A DNA stretch of 64,000 nucleotides from Flavobacterium buctense (GTDB lineage: Bacteria > Bacteroidota > Bacteroidia > Flavobacteriales > Flavobacteriaceae), in the NCBI RefSeq assembly GCF_014486695.1, contig NZ_JACTAB010000006.1, forward strand, positions 82,674 to 146,673. The letters are read 5' to 3'. Positions 1 to 8,497 of this stretch are shown here, one piece after another; position 1 is the first letter of the stretch, and each line of letters starts with the position of its first letter. Made by a program: the position numbers and the translations under genes. The notes below the pieces were generated by a model that was given only the letters and a program-made list of their open reading frames with translations, was not told the DNA's origin and did not search any database.

Positions 1-63
1 AAGATTGCAAACACCGTCAAAGAGGATGATTTTTTTATCTTTTGGTAAGTCAGCTATTTCCAT
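1..63 (-). CDS. DCC-family thiol-disulfide oxidoreductase (DUF393), N-terminal fragment
   Basis: Only the first 21 codons lie in the window, read leftward from an ATG at 63. The translated end, IILFDGVCNL, is the start of the DxVCxLC signature that names the DCC family of small thioredoxin-like proteins. The second cysteine falls outside the window. The start is 1 base from the mutS2 stop, so it is probably the next gene of the same transcript. The family is thought to be redox-active, but its physiological substrate is not established. Confidence 0.7.
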   Translation of the reverse strand, partial: MEIADLPKDKKIILFDGVCNL

Positions 64-64
64 A

Positions 65-2233
65 TTACTTGTTTTGTACAAACTCTAATTGTTCCAAACT
101 CACTTTAGAAGTAAAGACACCATAGTTCACCACAGCTTTATTCTTCTCAATTTTATCAATAGTACCAATGGCTTTACCATCAACCATTCGAACGCGGTCA
201 CCAATTTTCAATATAACTTTAGGCTTTTCAGCTTCTTGTTTTTGTGCTTTTATTTTCTTTTCTTTCTTTTCTTTTCGAATTTCTTCTACTTTGACTTTGA
301 CTTCTTCAACTACTTTCTTCTGGATGATTTCGATTTCTTTTTTCTCTTTAACCGTAGCTTTTTTACGTTTGGAATTTTCAATTTCCACTATCTTTAAGAA
401 TTCTCCAATCAAGACTTTTTTGTCTTTGTTATTGAAATACTTCTCCGAAATATCATCTACTTTTTGCCCCATATATATCAAGCGCTGGTTGGCATCGTAC
501 AATTCCTGATAACGCTCTAACTTGTCCTGAATCTTGGCATTGATGCTTTCCATCTTTTTGCTTTCCTCACGGGCTTTGGTTTCCTCTTCTTTAAGGGTTA
601 AAGACGTTTTTTCGAGTTTTGAGCGTTCTTTTTGCAAAGTGGCAATGGTTTTGTCAAAGCGCACTTTTCCACCTTCAATTTTCTTCTTAGCCCGATTAAT
701 CAATCCATACGGAATACCATTTTTTTGTGCCACTTCAAAAGTGAACGAACTTCCGGCTTGTCCCAAAATCAATTTGTACATCGGTTCCAATGATTTTTCG
801 TCGAAAAGCATGTTGGCATTAGAGGCAAAAGGCAATTCATTCGCCAAAATCTTTAAGTTGGAATAATGCGTAGTAATAATTCCGAATGCTTCTCGATGAT
901 AGAATTCCTCTAAGAAAATCTCCGCCAAAGCACCGCCCAATTCCGGGTCAGAACCGGTTCCGAATTCGTCTATTAAAAATAAGGTTTTGGCATTACATTT
1001 CTTCAAGAAGTAGTTCATATTCTTCAAGCGATAACTATAAGTGCTTAAATGATTTTCTATCGATTGGTTGTCACCAATGTCGGTTAGGATTCTGTCAAAT
1101 AAAAACGTTTCGCTTCGTTCGTGTACCGGAATCAAAATGCCGCATTGCAACATTAACTGTAATAATCCAACGGTTTTCAGCGAAATGGTTTTTCCACCGG
1201 CATTCGGACCGGAGATTACTATAATTCGACTTTGATTATTCAATTCAATGGTCTGTGGAAATGTTTTTTCCTTTTTTTCCAAATTGTTCAAAAACAAAAT
1301 AGGATGGAAGGCATCTCGAAAGAACAATCGTTTTTCTTCTATGATATGGGGCAAAATCGCATTGATTTTACGAGCATATTTGGCTTTAGCCGAAACCACA
1401 TCAATATCGCTCAGAAAGTCTTGGTATAGCTTTAATAAATCTATAAAAGGCCTGATGTCATTCGACAGTTTCTTTAAAATCTTAGTAATTTCTTCGCGTT
1501 CCTCGTATTCCAAGTTGCTCAATTCACGTGAATAACGCAAAGTAGCTTCCGGTTCAATATAGGCAATGCTTCCTGTTTTGGAACTGCCTAAAATGGAGCC
1601 TTTAACTTTGCGACGGTACATCGCTAAAACGGCTAAAACCCTTCGGTTTTCCACAAAACTTTCTTTAATTTCATCCAAGTAACCTAGACCGTTGTATTGT
1701 GTTAATGCCTGACCAAAACTTTGGTTCACTTTACCGCGAACGACACTCATATCACGTCGAATATTAATTAAATCTGGCGATGCGTTGTCTTTGATTTCTC
1801 CATATTTATCAACGACTTCGTCAATTTTTTGGATGAGGTATTTGGTGTATTCCACTTGTGAAGCTTTTTCATTCAGCTTTGGGTAATAATCATGGAATTT
1901 TTTCATAAACAGCAACAACACATTCACGGTTTCTGAAAGTGTGGCTATTTTTCTGAAACTGCCCACTTCCAAGAAGCTGTCTTCTATCGCTAAAAACTTA
2001 ATGTCGTTAGTGATATTGTCAAATCCGTGATTGGGAATGGCGTTGTTATTGGTAAAAGAAGATAAGTATTCCGAGGTTTGCAAAAGCGCATCCATTAAGG
2101 TTTCCTTGTTTTTAAAAGGAACAATTTCTAACGCTTTTTGTTTGCCAATTTCAGTATTACAGCGATCTGAAATGGTTTGCAAAATGGTATTAAATTCTAA
2201 ATCTTTAAGTGTTTTATCTGTAATTGATATCAT
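65..2233 (-). CDS. mutS2: MutS2-family DNA mismatch/recombination ATPase lacking the Smr nuclease domain
   Basis: This is a 722-residue MutS-type ATPase. The Walker A motif GPNAGGKT is at 342-349, a Walker B (LFLIDEFGTG) at about 418-427, and the switch motif TTHYSNLK follows; a long charged coiled coil occupies about 515-660. MutS2 proteins bind branched DNA or collided ribosomes and in Bacillus end in a C-terminal Smr domain. Here the chain ends after a KOW-like beta segment (KIGDRVRMVDGKAIGTI), and no Smr LDLRG-type motif is visible, so nuclease activity cannot be assumed. It is shorter than the roughly 780-residue Bacillus protein. A clear Bacteroidota promoter lies just upstream. The DCC-family gene follows at 1-base spacing. 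Confidence 0.9.
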   Translation of the reverse strand: MISITDKTLKDLEFNTILQTISDRCNTEIGKQKALEIVPFKNKETLMDALLQTSEYLSSFTNNNAIPNHGFDNITNDIKFLAIEDSFLEVGSFRKIATLSETVNVLLLFMKKFHDYYPKLNEKASQVEYTKYLIQKIDEVVDKYGEIKDNASPDLINIRRDMSVVRGKVNQSFGQALTQYNGLGYLDEIKESFVENRRVLAVLAMYRRKVKGSILGSSKTGSIAYIEPEATLRYSRELSNLEYEEREEITKILKKLSNDIRPFIDLLKLYQDFLSDIDVVSAKAKYARKINAILPHIIEEKRLFFRDAFHPILFLNNLEKKEKTFPQTIELNNQSRIIVISGPNAGGKTISLKTVGLLQLMLQCGILIPVHERSETFLFDRILTDIGDNQSIENHLSTYSYRLKNMNYFLKKCNAKTLFLIDEFGTGSDPELGGALAEIFLEEFYHREAFGIITTHYSNLKILANELPFASNANMLFDEKSLEPMYKLILGQAGSSFTFEVAQKNGIPYGLINRAKKKIEGGKVRFDKTIATLQKERSKLEKTSLTLKEEETKAREESKKMESINAKIQDKLERYQELYDANQRLIYMGQKVDDISEKYFNNKDKKVLIGEFLKIVEIENSKRKKATVKEKKEIEIIQKKVVEEVKVKVEEIRKEKKEKKIKAQKQEAEKPKVILKIGDRVRMVDGKAIGTIDKIEKNKAVVNYGVFTSKVSLEQLEFVQNK

Positions 2234-2252
2234 TCAATCCGTGTCTTTGGTT

Positions 2253-2284
2253 CAAAGTTACAAAGGATAAAATCCATATTGCAA
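2253..2284 (-). promoter_or_regulatory. Bacteroidota-type promoter of mutS2
   Basis: On the minus strand the -33 element TTG (2284-2282) is followed after 21 bases by TAACTTTG (2260-2253), a full match to the TAnnTTTG -7 consensus. It lies 20 bases upstream of the mutS2 start at 2233. Confidence 0.7.
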
Positions 2285-2294
2285 CAGAAAATAG

Positions 2295-2302
2295 TATTTT
2301 TG
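2295..2302 (+). promoter_or_regulatory. Candidate -7 element of ung
   Basis: TATTTTTG matches the TAnnTTTG consensus and sits 16 bases before the favoured ung start at 2318. No TTG lies at the usual distance upstream (the nearest is only 13 bases away), so the -33 half is weak. The position argues against a start codon upstream of it. Confidence 0.4.
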
Positions 2303-2317
2303 GTAAAATTTTATGAG

Positions 2318-2983
2318 ATGTTAATCAAAATGCATTCTTCTTGGCATAACCAACTTTCCGATGAGTTTGTAAAACCTTATTTTGAGCAGCTAACAAGCTT
2401 TGTTAAAAAAGAATATGCAACCCATAGGTGTTTTCCAATCGAAAGTCAAATCTTTGCTGCCTTCGACTATTGTCTGTTTGAAAAAGTCAAAGTCGTAATC
2501 ATCGGTCAAGATCCGTATCACGGTTTGGGTCAGGCAAATGGATTGTGTTTTTCTGTTTCAGATGGGATTTCGTTTCCGCCATCGTTGGTTAATATTTTTA
2601 AAGAAATTCAAACCGATTTAAAGTTACCGATTCCTATTTCAGGTAATTTAGAACGTTGGGCCGACCAAGGTGTCTTATTGCTTAATGCCACATTAACCGT
2701 TCGGGAAACCGAAGCCGGAAGTCATCAAAATCAGGGTTGGGAAATATTTACAGATGCGGTAATCCAAAAAATATCTGATACCAAAGAAAGTGTCGTGTTT
2801 CTCCTTTGGGGCGGATTTGCCAAAAAGAAAGGTGCCAAAATCGACCGCAATAAACACCATGTTCTAGAAACCGGTCATCCTTCGCCATTGAGTGCTAATC
2901 GCGGATTGTGGTTTGGGAACCAACATTTCAGTAAAACCAATGCATATTTGAAAAGTATTGGCAGCAATGAAATTCAGTGGTAA
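2318..2983 (+). CDS. ung: Uracil-DNA glycosylase (family 1)
   Basis: The enzyme removes uracil from DNA as the first step of base excision repair. Family 1 motifs are all present: the water-activating motif GQDPYHG, LLLNATLTV, the segment LLWGGFAKKKG, and the C-terminal GHPSPLS loop that intercalates into DNA. The reading frame extends upstream to a TTG at 2279, but that would overlap the candidate promoter. ATG at 2318 (221 residues) or ATG at 2330 (217 residues) is more likely, because family conservation starts near the segment HSSWHNQL. It converges on a lipoprotein gene that ends 3 bases away. Confidence 0.95.
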   Translation: MLIKMHSSWHNQLSDEFVKPYFEQLTSFVKKEYATHRCFPIESQIFAAFDYCLFEKVKVVIIGQDPYHGLGQANGLCFSVSDGISFPPSLVNIFKEIQTDLKLPIPISGNLERWADQGVLLLNATLTVRETEAGSHQNQGWEIFTDAVIQKISDTKESVVFLLWGGFAKKKGAKIDRNKHHVLETGHPSPLSANRGLWFGNQHFSKTNAYLKSIGSNEIQW

Positions 2984-2986
2984 AAT

Positions 2987-3577
2987 TTAATTGACGTTGA
3001 AATAAAAGTAGCCACCACTATCAAGATTAGAAACTGCAGCATTTAAATTGACAATTAGATTTTTAGGTGAATTTTGTGAAACCAATTCCACACTATTGGT
3101 GGACGAACTGTTATAACCAAAGGTTAATCGGTACTCACCAGCAGTCAACAAAGGAAATCCAACATCATATCGGTAGTATTCTGAAGTACTATCGTATTCG
3201 CAAATGGCATAAACGTAAGCCCCATTTTGAGCCTCTCCGTCATTGATGTCTAATTGGTTGTCATTAACGGTAACCACTTCCCAATCAGTTGCATTTATTT
3301 TTCGCTCAATTACGTAGGAGAAAACAAATATTGGTGCATTTCCGGTGGTTTTGTAAATGTCCAACAAACTCGATTCTCCCGGTTCCGGAATGTATCTTGC
3401 CAAATCGGCTTTCACATATAAATAATCACCAACATTGTAAGTGGTTTGCGGTTGAAAAGTAACGATATTGTTACCGCCTTCTACGTAAATGGTTTTGTAA
3501 AAAGTATCGTCATTGGTGTCGCAATTGGTAAATAAGGCGGCGACCAACAATAAGGCTATGTATGATAATTTTTTCAT
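2987..3577 (-). CDS. Predicted lipoprotein of unknown function
   Basis: This 196-residue protein has a lipoprotein signal: a hydrophobic stretch ending in a lipobox-like FTNC with the cysteine near residue 19, followed by acidic residues. The mature part is rich in beta-strand-forming segments with alternating aromatic residues and ends in a short hydrophobic strand. No family is recognised. It follows the outer-membrane protein gene by 10 bases on the same strand, so the two are probably co-expressed and both act at the outer membrane. Confidence 0.75.
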   Translation of the reverse strand: MKKLSYIALLLVAALFTNCDTNDDTFYKTIYVEGGNNIVTFQPQTTYNVGDYLYVKADLARYIPEPGESSLLDIYKTTGNAPIFVFSYVIERKINATDWEVVTVNDNQLDINDGEAQNGAYVYAICEYDSTSEYYRYDVGFPLLTAGEYRLTFGYNSSSTNSVELVSQNSPKNLIVNLNAAVSNLDSGGYFYFNVN

Positions 3578-3587
3578 GTTTTTTGAA

Positions 3588-4157
3588 TTAAAATCGGTAA
3601 CCTAAATTAAAACCCACTCTGGAAATCACATCCGGACTTTGATCACGGTTGGTTAAGTTCGAACCAAATCCGGCTAAAAATTCCAACGCAAATGCTTCTT
3701 TGATGTACATTTTGTAACCTAATCCGCCGCCCAAACCAAAATCGCTATATTTTGATTTTTTGGTGGTGTAATATCCATTTAGATTTTCATCGACTAAACG
3801 AACAATTTCCTTGTAATCACCTCCATTATAGGAGCCAAATACTTCGGCAAAGTAGAAACTTTTTTTGCCTTTAGACAGTTGGTATCTCACATAAGGATTG
3901 AATTCGAATTTTGGAACATTGTTTCGGTAACCATTATCAAAATCTTCGTTCAATTGATTACTGTCAGAGAAATTGACATTGAAACCCGTAGAGAAATTGC
4001 CACCCAAAAAGCGTTCGTAACTCAAACTGGCTTTTTGCCAAACTAAAGCCGACAAAACATCGACTCTGAATTCATTTTTCTTATTGTCCAAGGGTGAACT
4101 TTCTTGGGCTGATAAAGCCAAGGAAAATAACAGCAATAAGCAAAGTATTTTTTTCAT
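3588..4157 (-). CDS. Outer-membrane beta-barrel protein, small
   Basis: The 189-residue product begins with a signal peptide (MKKILCLLLLFSLALSAQ) and then shows alternating polar and aromatic strands typical of an 8-stranded outer-membrane barrel. Examples are the segment SYERFLGGNFSTGFNVNF and the terminal strand VGFNLGYRF, which ends in phenylalanine as expected for recognition by the Bam machinery. No enzyme motif is visible. It is the first gene of a pair with the lipoprotein to its left. Confidence 0.75.
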   Translation of the reverse strand: MKKILCLLLLFSLALSAQESSPLDNKKNEFRVDVLSALVWQKASLSYERFLGGNFSTGFNVNFSDSNQLNEDFDNGYRNNVPKFEFNPYVRYQLSKGKKSFYFAEVFGSYNGGDYKEIVRLVDENLNGYYTTKKSKYSDFGLGGGLGYKMYIKEAFALEFLAGFGSNLTNRDQSPDVISRVGFNLGYRF

Positions 4158-4223
4158 TACAACTCTTTTTAACGAAACGAATATAGTAAATAAAATAGTC
4201 TGTAATTATAAATAATTGAAGAA

Positions 4224-5156
4224 TTATTCGAGTGTTAATGCTCCTAAAATTTCTTCATTCATAAATGGACCACCGGGATATTTGGCGGTGTAATCTAAGT
4301 TGAGCCAAATATTTCCACGCTCGTCGATATGATAATTGATGATTTTATTTTTGCTTTCCAAGGGAAAAAGGATCATTTTAATGGCGTAGTTGATTTTTTC
4401 TAAATCTTTTTTATCACCAATATACAATTCGGGATAAATATGTCCTTTGGTGTGAATCAGTCGGGTTGTTCCGCCGATAGATTTGATGCAAGCTGCCATG
4501 AAAATAGAATGGTCATCACAATCGCCGGAAAGGTATTGCAGCGACTCGGTTGCTTTGGCAATATAGTCACGACCTTTCGGATCGCTTACATAGTTCCAAT
4601 TTGTGTTGATTTCTTTAAAAACGGCAAACGACTGAATAATGGTAAAGTAATCTTGGTATCCTTTTACCTCTTTAAAATGTTTCGAAGTTGCCATAATGGC
4701 AAAGTTTCGAATTTTAGGGTTCTGATATTCAATTGCATCTAAAATTTTCGACTTATTGGGAAAAGGTAAAAGTTTGGATATGATAATGTCTTGTGGAAAA
4801 GGATCTTCATTCATGGTGTAAATCATGGTCCGATAATCTTCAAAAACGTTTTTAAATCCGTAGTTACTAAACAAACTTCCGTAAATAATTACTACTAGGT
4901 ACAGAATAACAGAAATCAAAGTTATTCTTCGCATTGCTCGTAAAATTAATTGTATAACAAGAAGAATTACAAAAAACAATAGGATTCTGTCCACATGATT
5001 AGCCCAATCCAATGTAATTAGGTTGTGATGAGCAATAATGAAAATAGGAATGGTAATCAAAATGTTGAGCACAAAAATGATAATTAAATCCCAAGGACTT
5101 TTTATCCTGAATTTTTCTTTCAGTTGCTGATAAGTGAGATTTCCTATTTTGATCAT
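4224..5156 (-). CDS. Membrane-anchored transglutaminase-like protein
   Basis: The 310-residue protein has three hydrophobic segments in its first 100 residues and a soluble C-terminal domain with the transglutaminase core triad: Cys213 in GDCDDHS, His239 in TKGHIYPEL, and Asp288 in WLNLDYT. In bacteria such domains act as cysteine proteases or peptide-crosslinking enzymes; the substrate here is unknown. The C-terminal domain probably faces the periplasm. It lies 17 bases after the solute-binding-like gene and is likely the last gene of the 7063-4224 transcript. Confidence 0.8.
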   Translation of the reverse strand: MIKIGNLTYQQLKEKFRIKSPWDLIIIFVLNILITIPIFIIAHHNLITLDWANHVDRILLFFVILLVIQLILRAMRRITLISVILYLVVIIYGSLFSNYGFKNVFEDYRTMIYTMNEDPFPQDIIISKLLPFPNKSKILDAIEYQNPKIRNFAIMATSKHFKEVKGYQDYFTIIQSFAVFKEINTNWNYVSDPKGRDYIAKATESLQYLSGDCDDHSIFMAACIKSIGGTTRLIHTKGHIYPELYIGDKKDLEKINYAIKMILFPLESKNKIINYHIDERGNIWLNLDYTAKYPGGPFMNEEILGALTLE

Positions 5157-5173
5157 ATCGCCAATGGCAAAAG

Positions 5174-6025
5174 CTAGATGGCTTTCACGATTTTAGCAAA
5201 AGTACCTTTTTTATCTATAATTTTGAGGTCAAACAACTGATTTTGAATTTTGTTTAACACTTTTTCTTCCAAAGGTTTTTGGGACCATTTAGTAAGCGAT
5301 AACCATTCTTGTATGTCTTCTAATTTTTGGTGGTATTTAGAAGCCAAAGTTCGGTCAATACTGGGAATATTTTTAAAATCGGCCGTTGTATTATTGATGA
5401 TGTTAAGGATAAGGGTAACGGTTTGAAAGTTGTTTTCCAAGAATTCATTTCGCACCGCAATCACAAAACAAGGCCATGGCGTCGGGCAATCGGCAACGCG
5501 ACGAAAAATGCCTTTGTCGACTAATGGTTTGGTCATAAATCGTTCCCACATAAAATAATCGGACGAACCATTCGTTAACGCTTCAACTGCGCCATCAATA
5601 GTATTTACGATTTCGAATTGTAATTTTTCAGTGTTCCAATTTTGATTTTGGGCATTGACAAAGGACATCAAATGCGAACCGGAGCCATAACGGGAAATCG
5701 CGGCTTTGGTATTTTCTAAATCGGCTAATGTTTGATAAGATGAATTGGCACCAACATGTATTCCCCAAATTAACGGACTTGCCACAAAAACCTGAACAAT
5801 AGCACTTGGATTGCCGCCGACTATATCTTTTACTATTCCTTCGGTTAAAATTACGGCAAGATCAGTTTCGCCATCGCGCAGCATTTGACACATTTTACCG
5901 GTACCTTCCGGAACGTCTGTCCATTGCAAATCGATGCCGGCTTGATCAAATTCTCCATTGTCGATACACAAATGCCATGGCAAGTTGAAATGTTCGGGAA
6001 CGCCTGCTATTTTTACGGTTTTCAT
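5174..6025 (-). CDS. Periplasmic-binding-protein-fold protein without signal peptide (NMT1/SsuA-like)
   Basis: The 283 residues have the two-lobed solute-binding look of the NMT1/THI5 and SsuA groups: an N-terminal KIAGVPEHFNLPWHLCIDNG followed by a repeated GETDLAVILTEG-type segment. There is no signal peptide or lipobox and no ABC permease nearby, so a cytoplasmic ligand-binding or enzymatic role is possible instead of transport. The ATG overlaps the stop of the preceding gene (ATGA), which indicates translational coupling. Confidence 0.7.
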   Translation of the reverse strand: MKTVKIAGVPEHFNLPWHLCIDNGEFDQAGIDLQWTDVPEGTGKMCQMLRDGETDLAVILTEGIVKDIVGGNPSAIVQVFVASPLIWGIHVGANSSYQTLADLENTKAAISRYGSGSHLMSFVNAQNQNWNTEKLQFEIVNTIDGAVEALTNGSSDYFMWERFMTKPLVDKGIFRRVADCPTPWPCFVIAVRNEFLENNFQTVTLILNIINNTTADFKNIPSIDRTLASKYHQKLEDIQEWLSLTKWSQKPLEEKVLNKIQNQLFDLKIIDKKGTFAKIVKAI

Positions 6026-6525
6026 GAGTTGGTTTTTGAAAGATTTTCAATGCATTGTTCTCTTATGGCCCATATTTCTTCAAAGCTGTAGCTGATTTTA
6101 TTTTCAATAATCCAGTTTTGTATAAAGGCTTTATGGTAATTCACTTTAAAATCGCTTACTTGATTGGGTTCAATTGTAATTTCCTCAAGGATGTCATTTT
6201 TAATTTTGTTGAAATCACTACTTGGATTGGTAACATCAACAACTTCTCCGTTTATTTTAAGGTAACAATGGGCTTCAGGAATATAGTCAATGTTATTCTC
6301 GGATAAGGTTGTACCGATTTGGGTATTCTGCTCATTCATTTTGTAAATACCGATTGTCAACTCAATATTGGGAATGTTGTTTTTGTCTGCGTAATCCTTT
6401 AGAAAAGCGTGTTTAGAGCTACAAGTTCCTTTGTTTTCGCTTATAACCAATGAGAAATCTGTTCGGTTTGAATTTCTTCCATATGGAATATGCTTAACTT
6501 TTTCTATTAAGGTGTCAAAATTCAT
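6022..6525 (-). CDS. Small transglutaminase-like protein (predicted)
   Basis: This 167-residue protein has no signal peptide. It shows a Cys-His-Asp arrangement like the transglutaminase/papain-like fold: Cys35 in NKGTCSSKHAFL, His86 in PEAHCYLKING and Asp97 in VVDVTNP. The assignment rests on these three motifs only and is inference. It starts 5 bases after the acetyltransferase gene and overlaps the next gene by 4 bases, so these three genes form one tight transcript. The membrane transglutaminase two genes downstream makes a shared peptide or protein-modification role conceivable. Confidence 0.55.
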   Translation of the reverse strand: MNFDTLIEKVKHIPYGRNSNRTDFSLVISENKGTCSSKHAFLKDYADKNNIPNIELTIGIYKMNEQNTQIGTTLSENNIDYIPEAHCYLKINGEVVDVTNPSSDFNKIKNDILEEITIEPNQVSDFKVNYHKAFIQNWIIENKISYSFEEIWAIREQCIENLSKTNS

Positions 6526-6529
6526 AAAG

Positions 6530-7063
6530 CTAAAGTCTATTGTTTTCCATTTGCCACCATTTCCAAATCACGCCGTCTTTGTCGGGATAGTTTTCCATTA
6601 ACTTCATGCCTACTTTTTCCAAAATATGATTGGACGCACCGTTTTCTGAGTGCGTGTAAGCGTTCATTTTATCGATTTTCATTTGGTTAAAACCGTAGTC
6701 TAACCATGCTTTTGAAGCTTCAGTGGCGTATCCTTTGTTCCAAAAATTTTCGTTTAAGCGATAGCCGTAATCGTAGAAATTGGTATTCCCGTTTTCGACA
6801 TGGTCGTCTACGAATTTGATGCCGGTCCAGCCAATGAATTCGTTGGTTTCTTTTACAATTGTGGCAAAACGACCAATATTGTTCTTATCGTATTGAGTGC
6901 GAACGTAATCAATTACTTTGATGACTTCATCAATATGTTGTGCCGGAGTTTGCCAAAGGTATTTGTGCACCTCAGGATTTTTATCCATGGCAAACATTTC
7001 CTCCGCATCGGAAAGTTCCAATGGACGAAGGATAAGTCGGTTGGTTTCTATAATTAAGTTCAT
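6530..7063 (-). CDS. GNAT acetyltransferase, RimJ/RimL type
   Basis: The 177 residues follow the RimJ/RimL subgroup of N-acetyltransferases. They begin with IIETNRLILRPLELSDAEE, contain the acetyl-CoA strand region around EFIGWTGIKF, and end in the typical NGASNHILEKVGMKLMENY segment. The family acetylates ribosomal protein N-termini or small amines; the substrate is unknown. It is probably the first gene of a four-gene run on the minus strand. Confidence 0.85.
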   Translation of the reverse strand: MNLIIETNRLILRPLELSDAEEMFAMDKNPEVHKYLWQTPAQHIDEVIKVIDYVRTQYDKNNIGRFATIVKETNEFIGWTGIKFVDDHVENGNTNFYDYGYRLNENFWNKGYATEASKAWLDYGFNQMKIDKMNAYTHSENGASNHILEKVGMKLMENYPDKDGVIWKWWQMENNRL

Positions 7064-7074
7064 GTCGTTTTATT

Positions 7075-7180
7075 TAGCCCCGATAGGAACGGCATCCTTT
7101 TGTTTTGTTCGAAAAAGTTCTAATTCAGTCTAAATGTGACAAAACAAAAGATACAGTGGATAGCGGGAAATTGCTCCTAA
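7075..7180 (-). ncRNA. Structured flavobacterial intergenic repeat (possible RNA motif)
   Basis: Between the nucleoside phosphorylase stop and the acetyltransferase start lies a segment that on the minus strand begins TTAGGAGC and ends CGGGGCTA. A long central stem pairs ATCCTTTTGTTTTGT (from 7094) with ACAAAACAAAAGAT (to 7152). From general familiarity this arrangement recurs between genes in Flavobacterium genomes. It may belong to a described motif such as Flavo-1, but that cannot be confirmed here. It could be a 3' UTR element of the phosphorylase mRNA or a leader of the acetyltransferase mRNA. Confidence 0.45.
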
Positions 7181-7183
7181 AAT

Positions 7184-8050
7184 TTATTCTGCTAATTTAT
7201 CTAAAGCATACGCAATCAAAGCATCAACGGCTTTGTATGGATCTTCGCTGAAAGTTCCGTTAGCTCTGTTGGCAATGATGGCATTTAAAGACAAACAGTT
7301 GTGGCCAAGCAGTTTTCCTAAACCATAAATCGCTGCGGTTTCCATCTCTAGATTGGTCATTTTGATGCCTTCGAATTCGAAACTGTCCATTTTTTTGTTC
7401 AGCTCAGCATCCTGAATTTCGAGTCGCAACACACGGCCTTGCGGTCCGTAAAATCCGCCGGCTGTTCCTGTGAAACCTTTATGTATTTGGTCGCTTTCAA
7501 TTCTTTTTTCTAATGTTTCGGAGCAGGTGATTACGTATGGTCGCCCTTTTTTCAAATCCCAATTGGTTTGTTTGATAAACGCATCTTCCATGGCTTTTTC
7601 CGAAATGTCATCAATTAAATAGGAGCGAAGCATATTGTCTAAGCCCAAGCCATATTTGCTCATTACCATACTGTCACAAGGAATGTCGGCTTGCAACGAA
7701 CCCGAAGTTCCGATGCGAACAATATTTAAAGACACTAAGTTTTCTTTGGGTTTACGTGTTTCTAAATCGATGTTGACCAAAGCGTCCAATTCGTTCATGA
7801 CAATGTCGATGTTATCCGGACCAATTCCGGTAGACATTACGGTCATTTTTTTGCCTTTGTAGTAACCGGTTTGGGTTTTGAATTCGCGTTTTTGAGTAGA
7901 ATATTCTATGCTGTCAAAGAACTGTGTGATTTTCTCTACTCTATTTTGGTCGCCTACGAAGATGATATCGTGTGCAATATGTTCGGGTTTGAGGTTTAGG
8001 TGGTAAACGCTACCGTCTGGGTTTAATATTAATTCTGAAGATTGTATCAT
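7184..8050 (-). CDS. Nucleoside phosphorylase (uridine phosphorylase type)
   Basis: The 288-residue protein belongs to the PNP/UDP superfamily that splits nucleosides with phosphate into base and ribose-1-phosphate. Visible motifs are the phosphate loop region STGIGPDNIDIV, the core RIGTSGSLQ, and the ligand-binding NLEMETAAIYGLGKLLGH. The glycine-rich TGTAGGFYGPQG segment is typical of the flavobacterial branch. Specificity for uridine is inferred from overall similarity only. It is probably monocistronic, with phased repeats upstream and a structured repeat downstream. Confidence 0.85.
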   Translation of the reverse strand: MIQSSELILNPDGSVYHLNLKPEHIAHDIIFVGDQNRVEKITQFFDSIEYSTQKREFKTQTGYYKGKKMTVMSTGIGPDNIDIVMNELDALVNIDLETRKPKENLVSLNIVRIGTSGSLQADIPCDSMVMSKYGLGLDNMLRSYLIDDISEKAMEDAFIKQTNWDLKKGRPYVITCSETLEKRIESDQIHKGFTGTAGGFYGPQGRVLRLEIQDAELNKKMDSFEFEGIKMTNLEMETAAIYGLGKLLGHNCLSLNAIIANRANGTFSEDPYKAVDALIAYALDKLAE

Positions 8051-8063
8051 GGTTTTATTTTTA

Positions 8064-8108
8064 ACCGCAAAGTGCGCAAAGAGTTACGCAAAGTTTGCAA
8101 AGTTTACT
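8064..8108. repeat. Helically phased CGCAAAG array
   Basis: Four copies of (C/T)GCAAAG start at 8067, 8076, 8088 and 8097, spaced 9-12 bases apart, so they face roughly the same side of the helix. They lie directly upstream of the nucleoside phosphorylase start. A reverse-oriented, degenerate array of the same word lies at 63552-63581. Confidence 0.7.
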
Positions 8109-8152
8109 ATTGTTTTATTATCTGAAAACTGAGACTGAGACTGAAAACTTTC

Positions 8153-8485
8153 TCATCCTCCGACGCGTTTGGTTTTAAAGCCTTTATCTTGAAGGATTTT
8201 CATTATTTTGTCGCGGTAATCGCCTTGAATAATGATGGCACCGTCTTTGAAAGTGCCGCCAACACTGAGTTTGGTTTTGATTTCTTTGGCTAAGACTTTA
8301 AAATCTTCGTCACTGCCTTCATAGCCTTCGATGATAGTGGTGGCTTTCCCTTTTCGTTTTTCGTATTTGCAAATCATCGGTTCTTTTTGGATGAAAAGTT
8401 CGTGATTTATTTCGGCTGTAGCTTCCGGTTCGTTCGAGGGTTCGTGGTCGGGGAAGAGTTTTTTTAGTTGATCTTGTAAGTCCAT
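8153..8485 (-). CDS. SUI1/eIF1-family translation factor (YciH type)
   Basis: This 110-residue protein carries the SUI1 domain in its C-terminal two thirds. Recognisable segments are RKGKATTIIEGYEGSDEDF, LAKEIKTKLSVGG, and GDYRDKIMKIL followed by a KGFKTKRVGG ending. Bacterial YciH proteins resemble eukaryotic eIF1 and can influence start-codon selection; their normal role is poorly defined. The first 40 residues are acidic and presumably unstructured. It is flanked by two different phased repeat arrays, which suggests a separate transcription unit. Confidence 0.85.
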   Translation of the reverse strand: MDLQDQLKKLFPDHEPSNEPEATAEINHELFIQKEPMICKYEKRKGKATTIIEGYEGSDEDFKVLAKEIKTKLSVGGTFKDGAIIIQGDYRDKIMKILQDKGFKTKRVGG

Positions 8486-8497
8486 TTTTCTTTAAAG

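Noticed and set aside
89..397. Plus-strand open frame antisense to mutS2, along with several more through 2270
   Set aside because: Low-complexity phenylalanine-rich translation opposite a well-conserved gene; a shadow of the lysine/glutamate-rich coiled-coil coding strand.
2279..2317. Extended TTG start for ung
   Set aside because: The extension would overlap the candidate promoter and is not conserved in family 1 enzymes.
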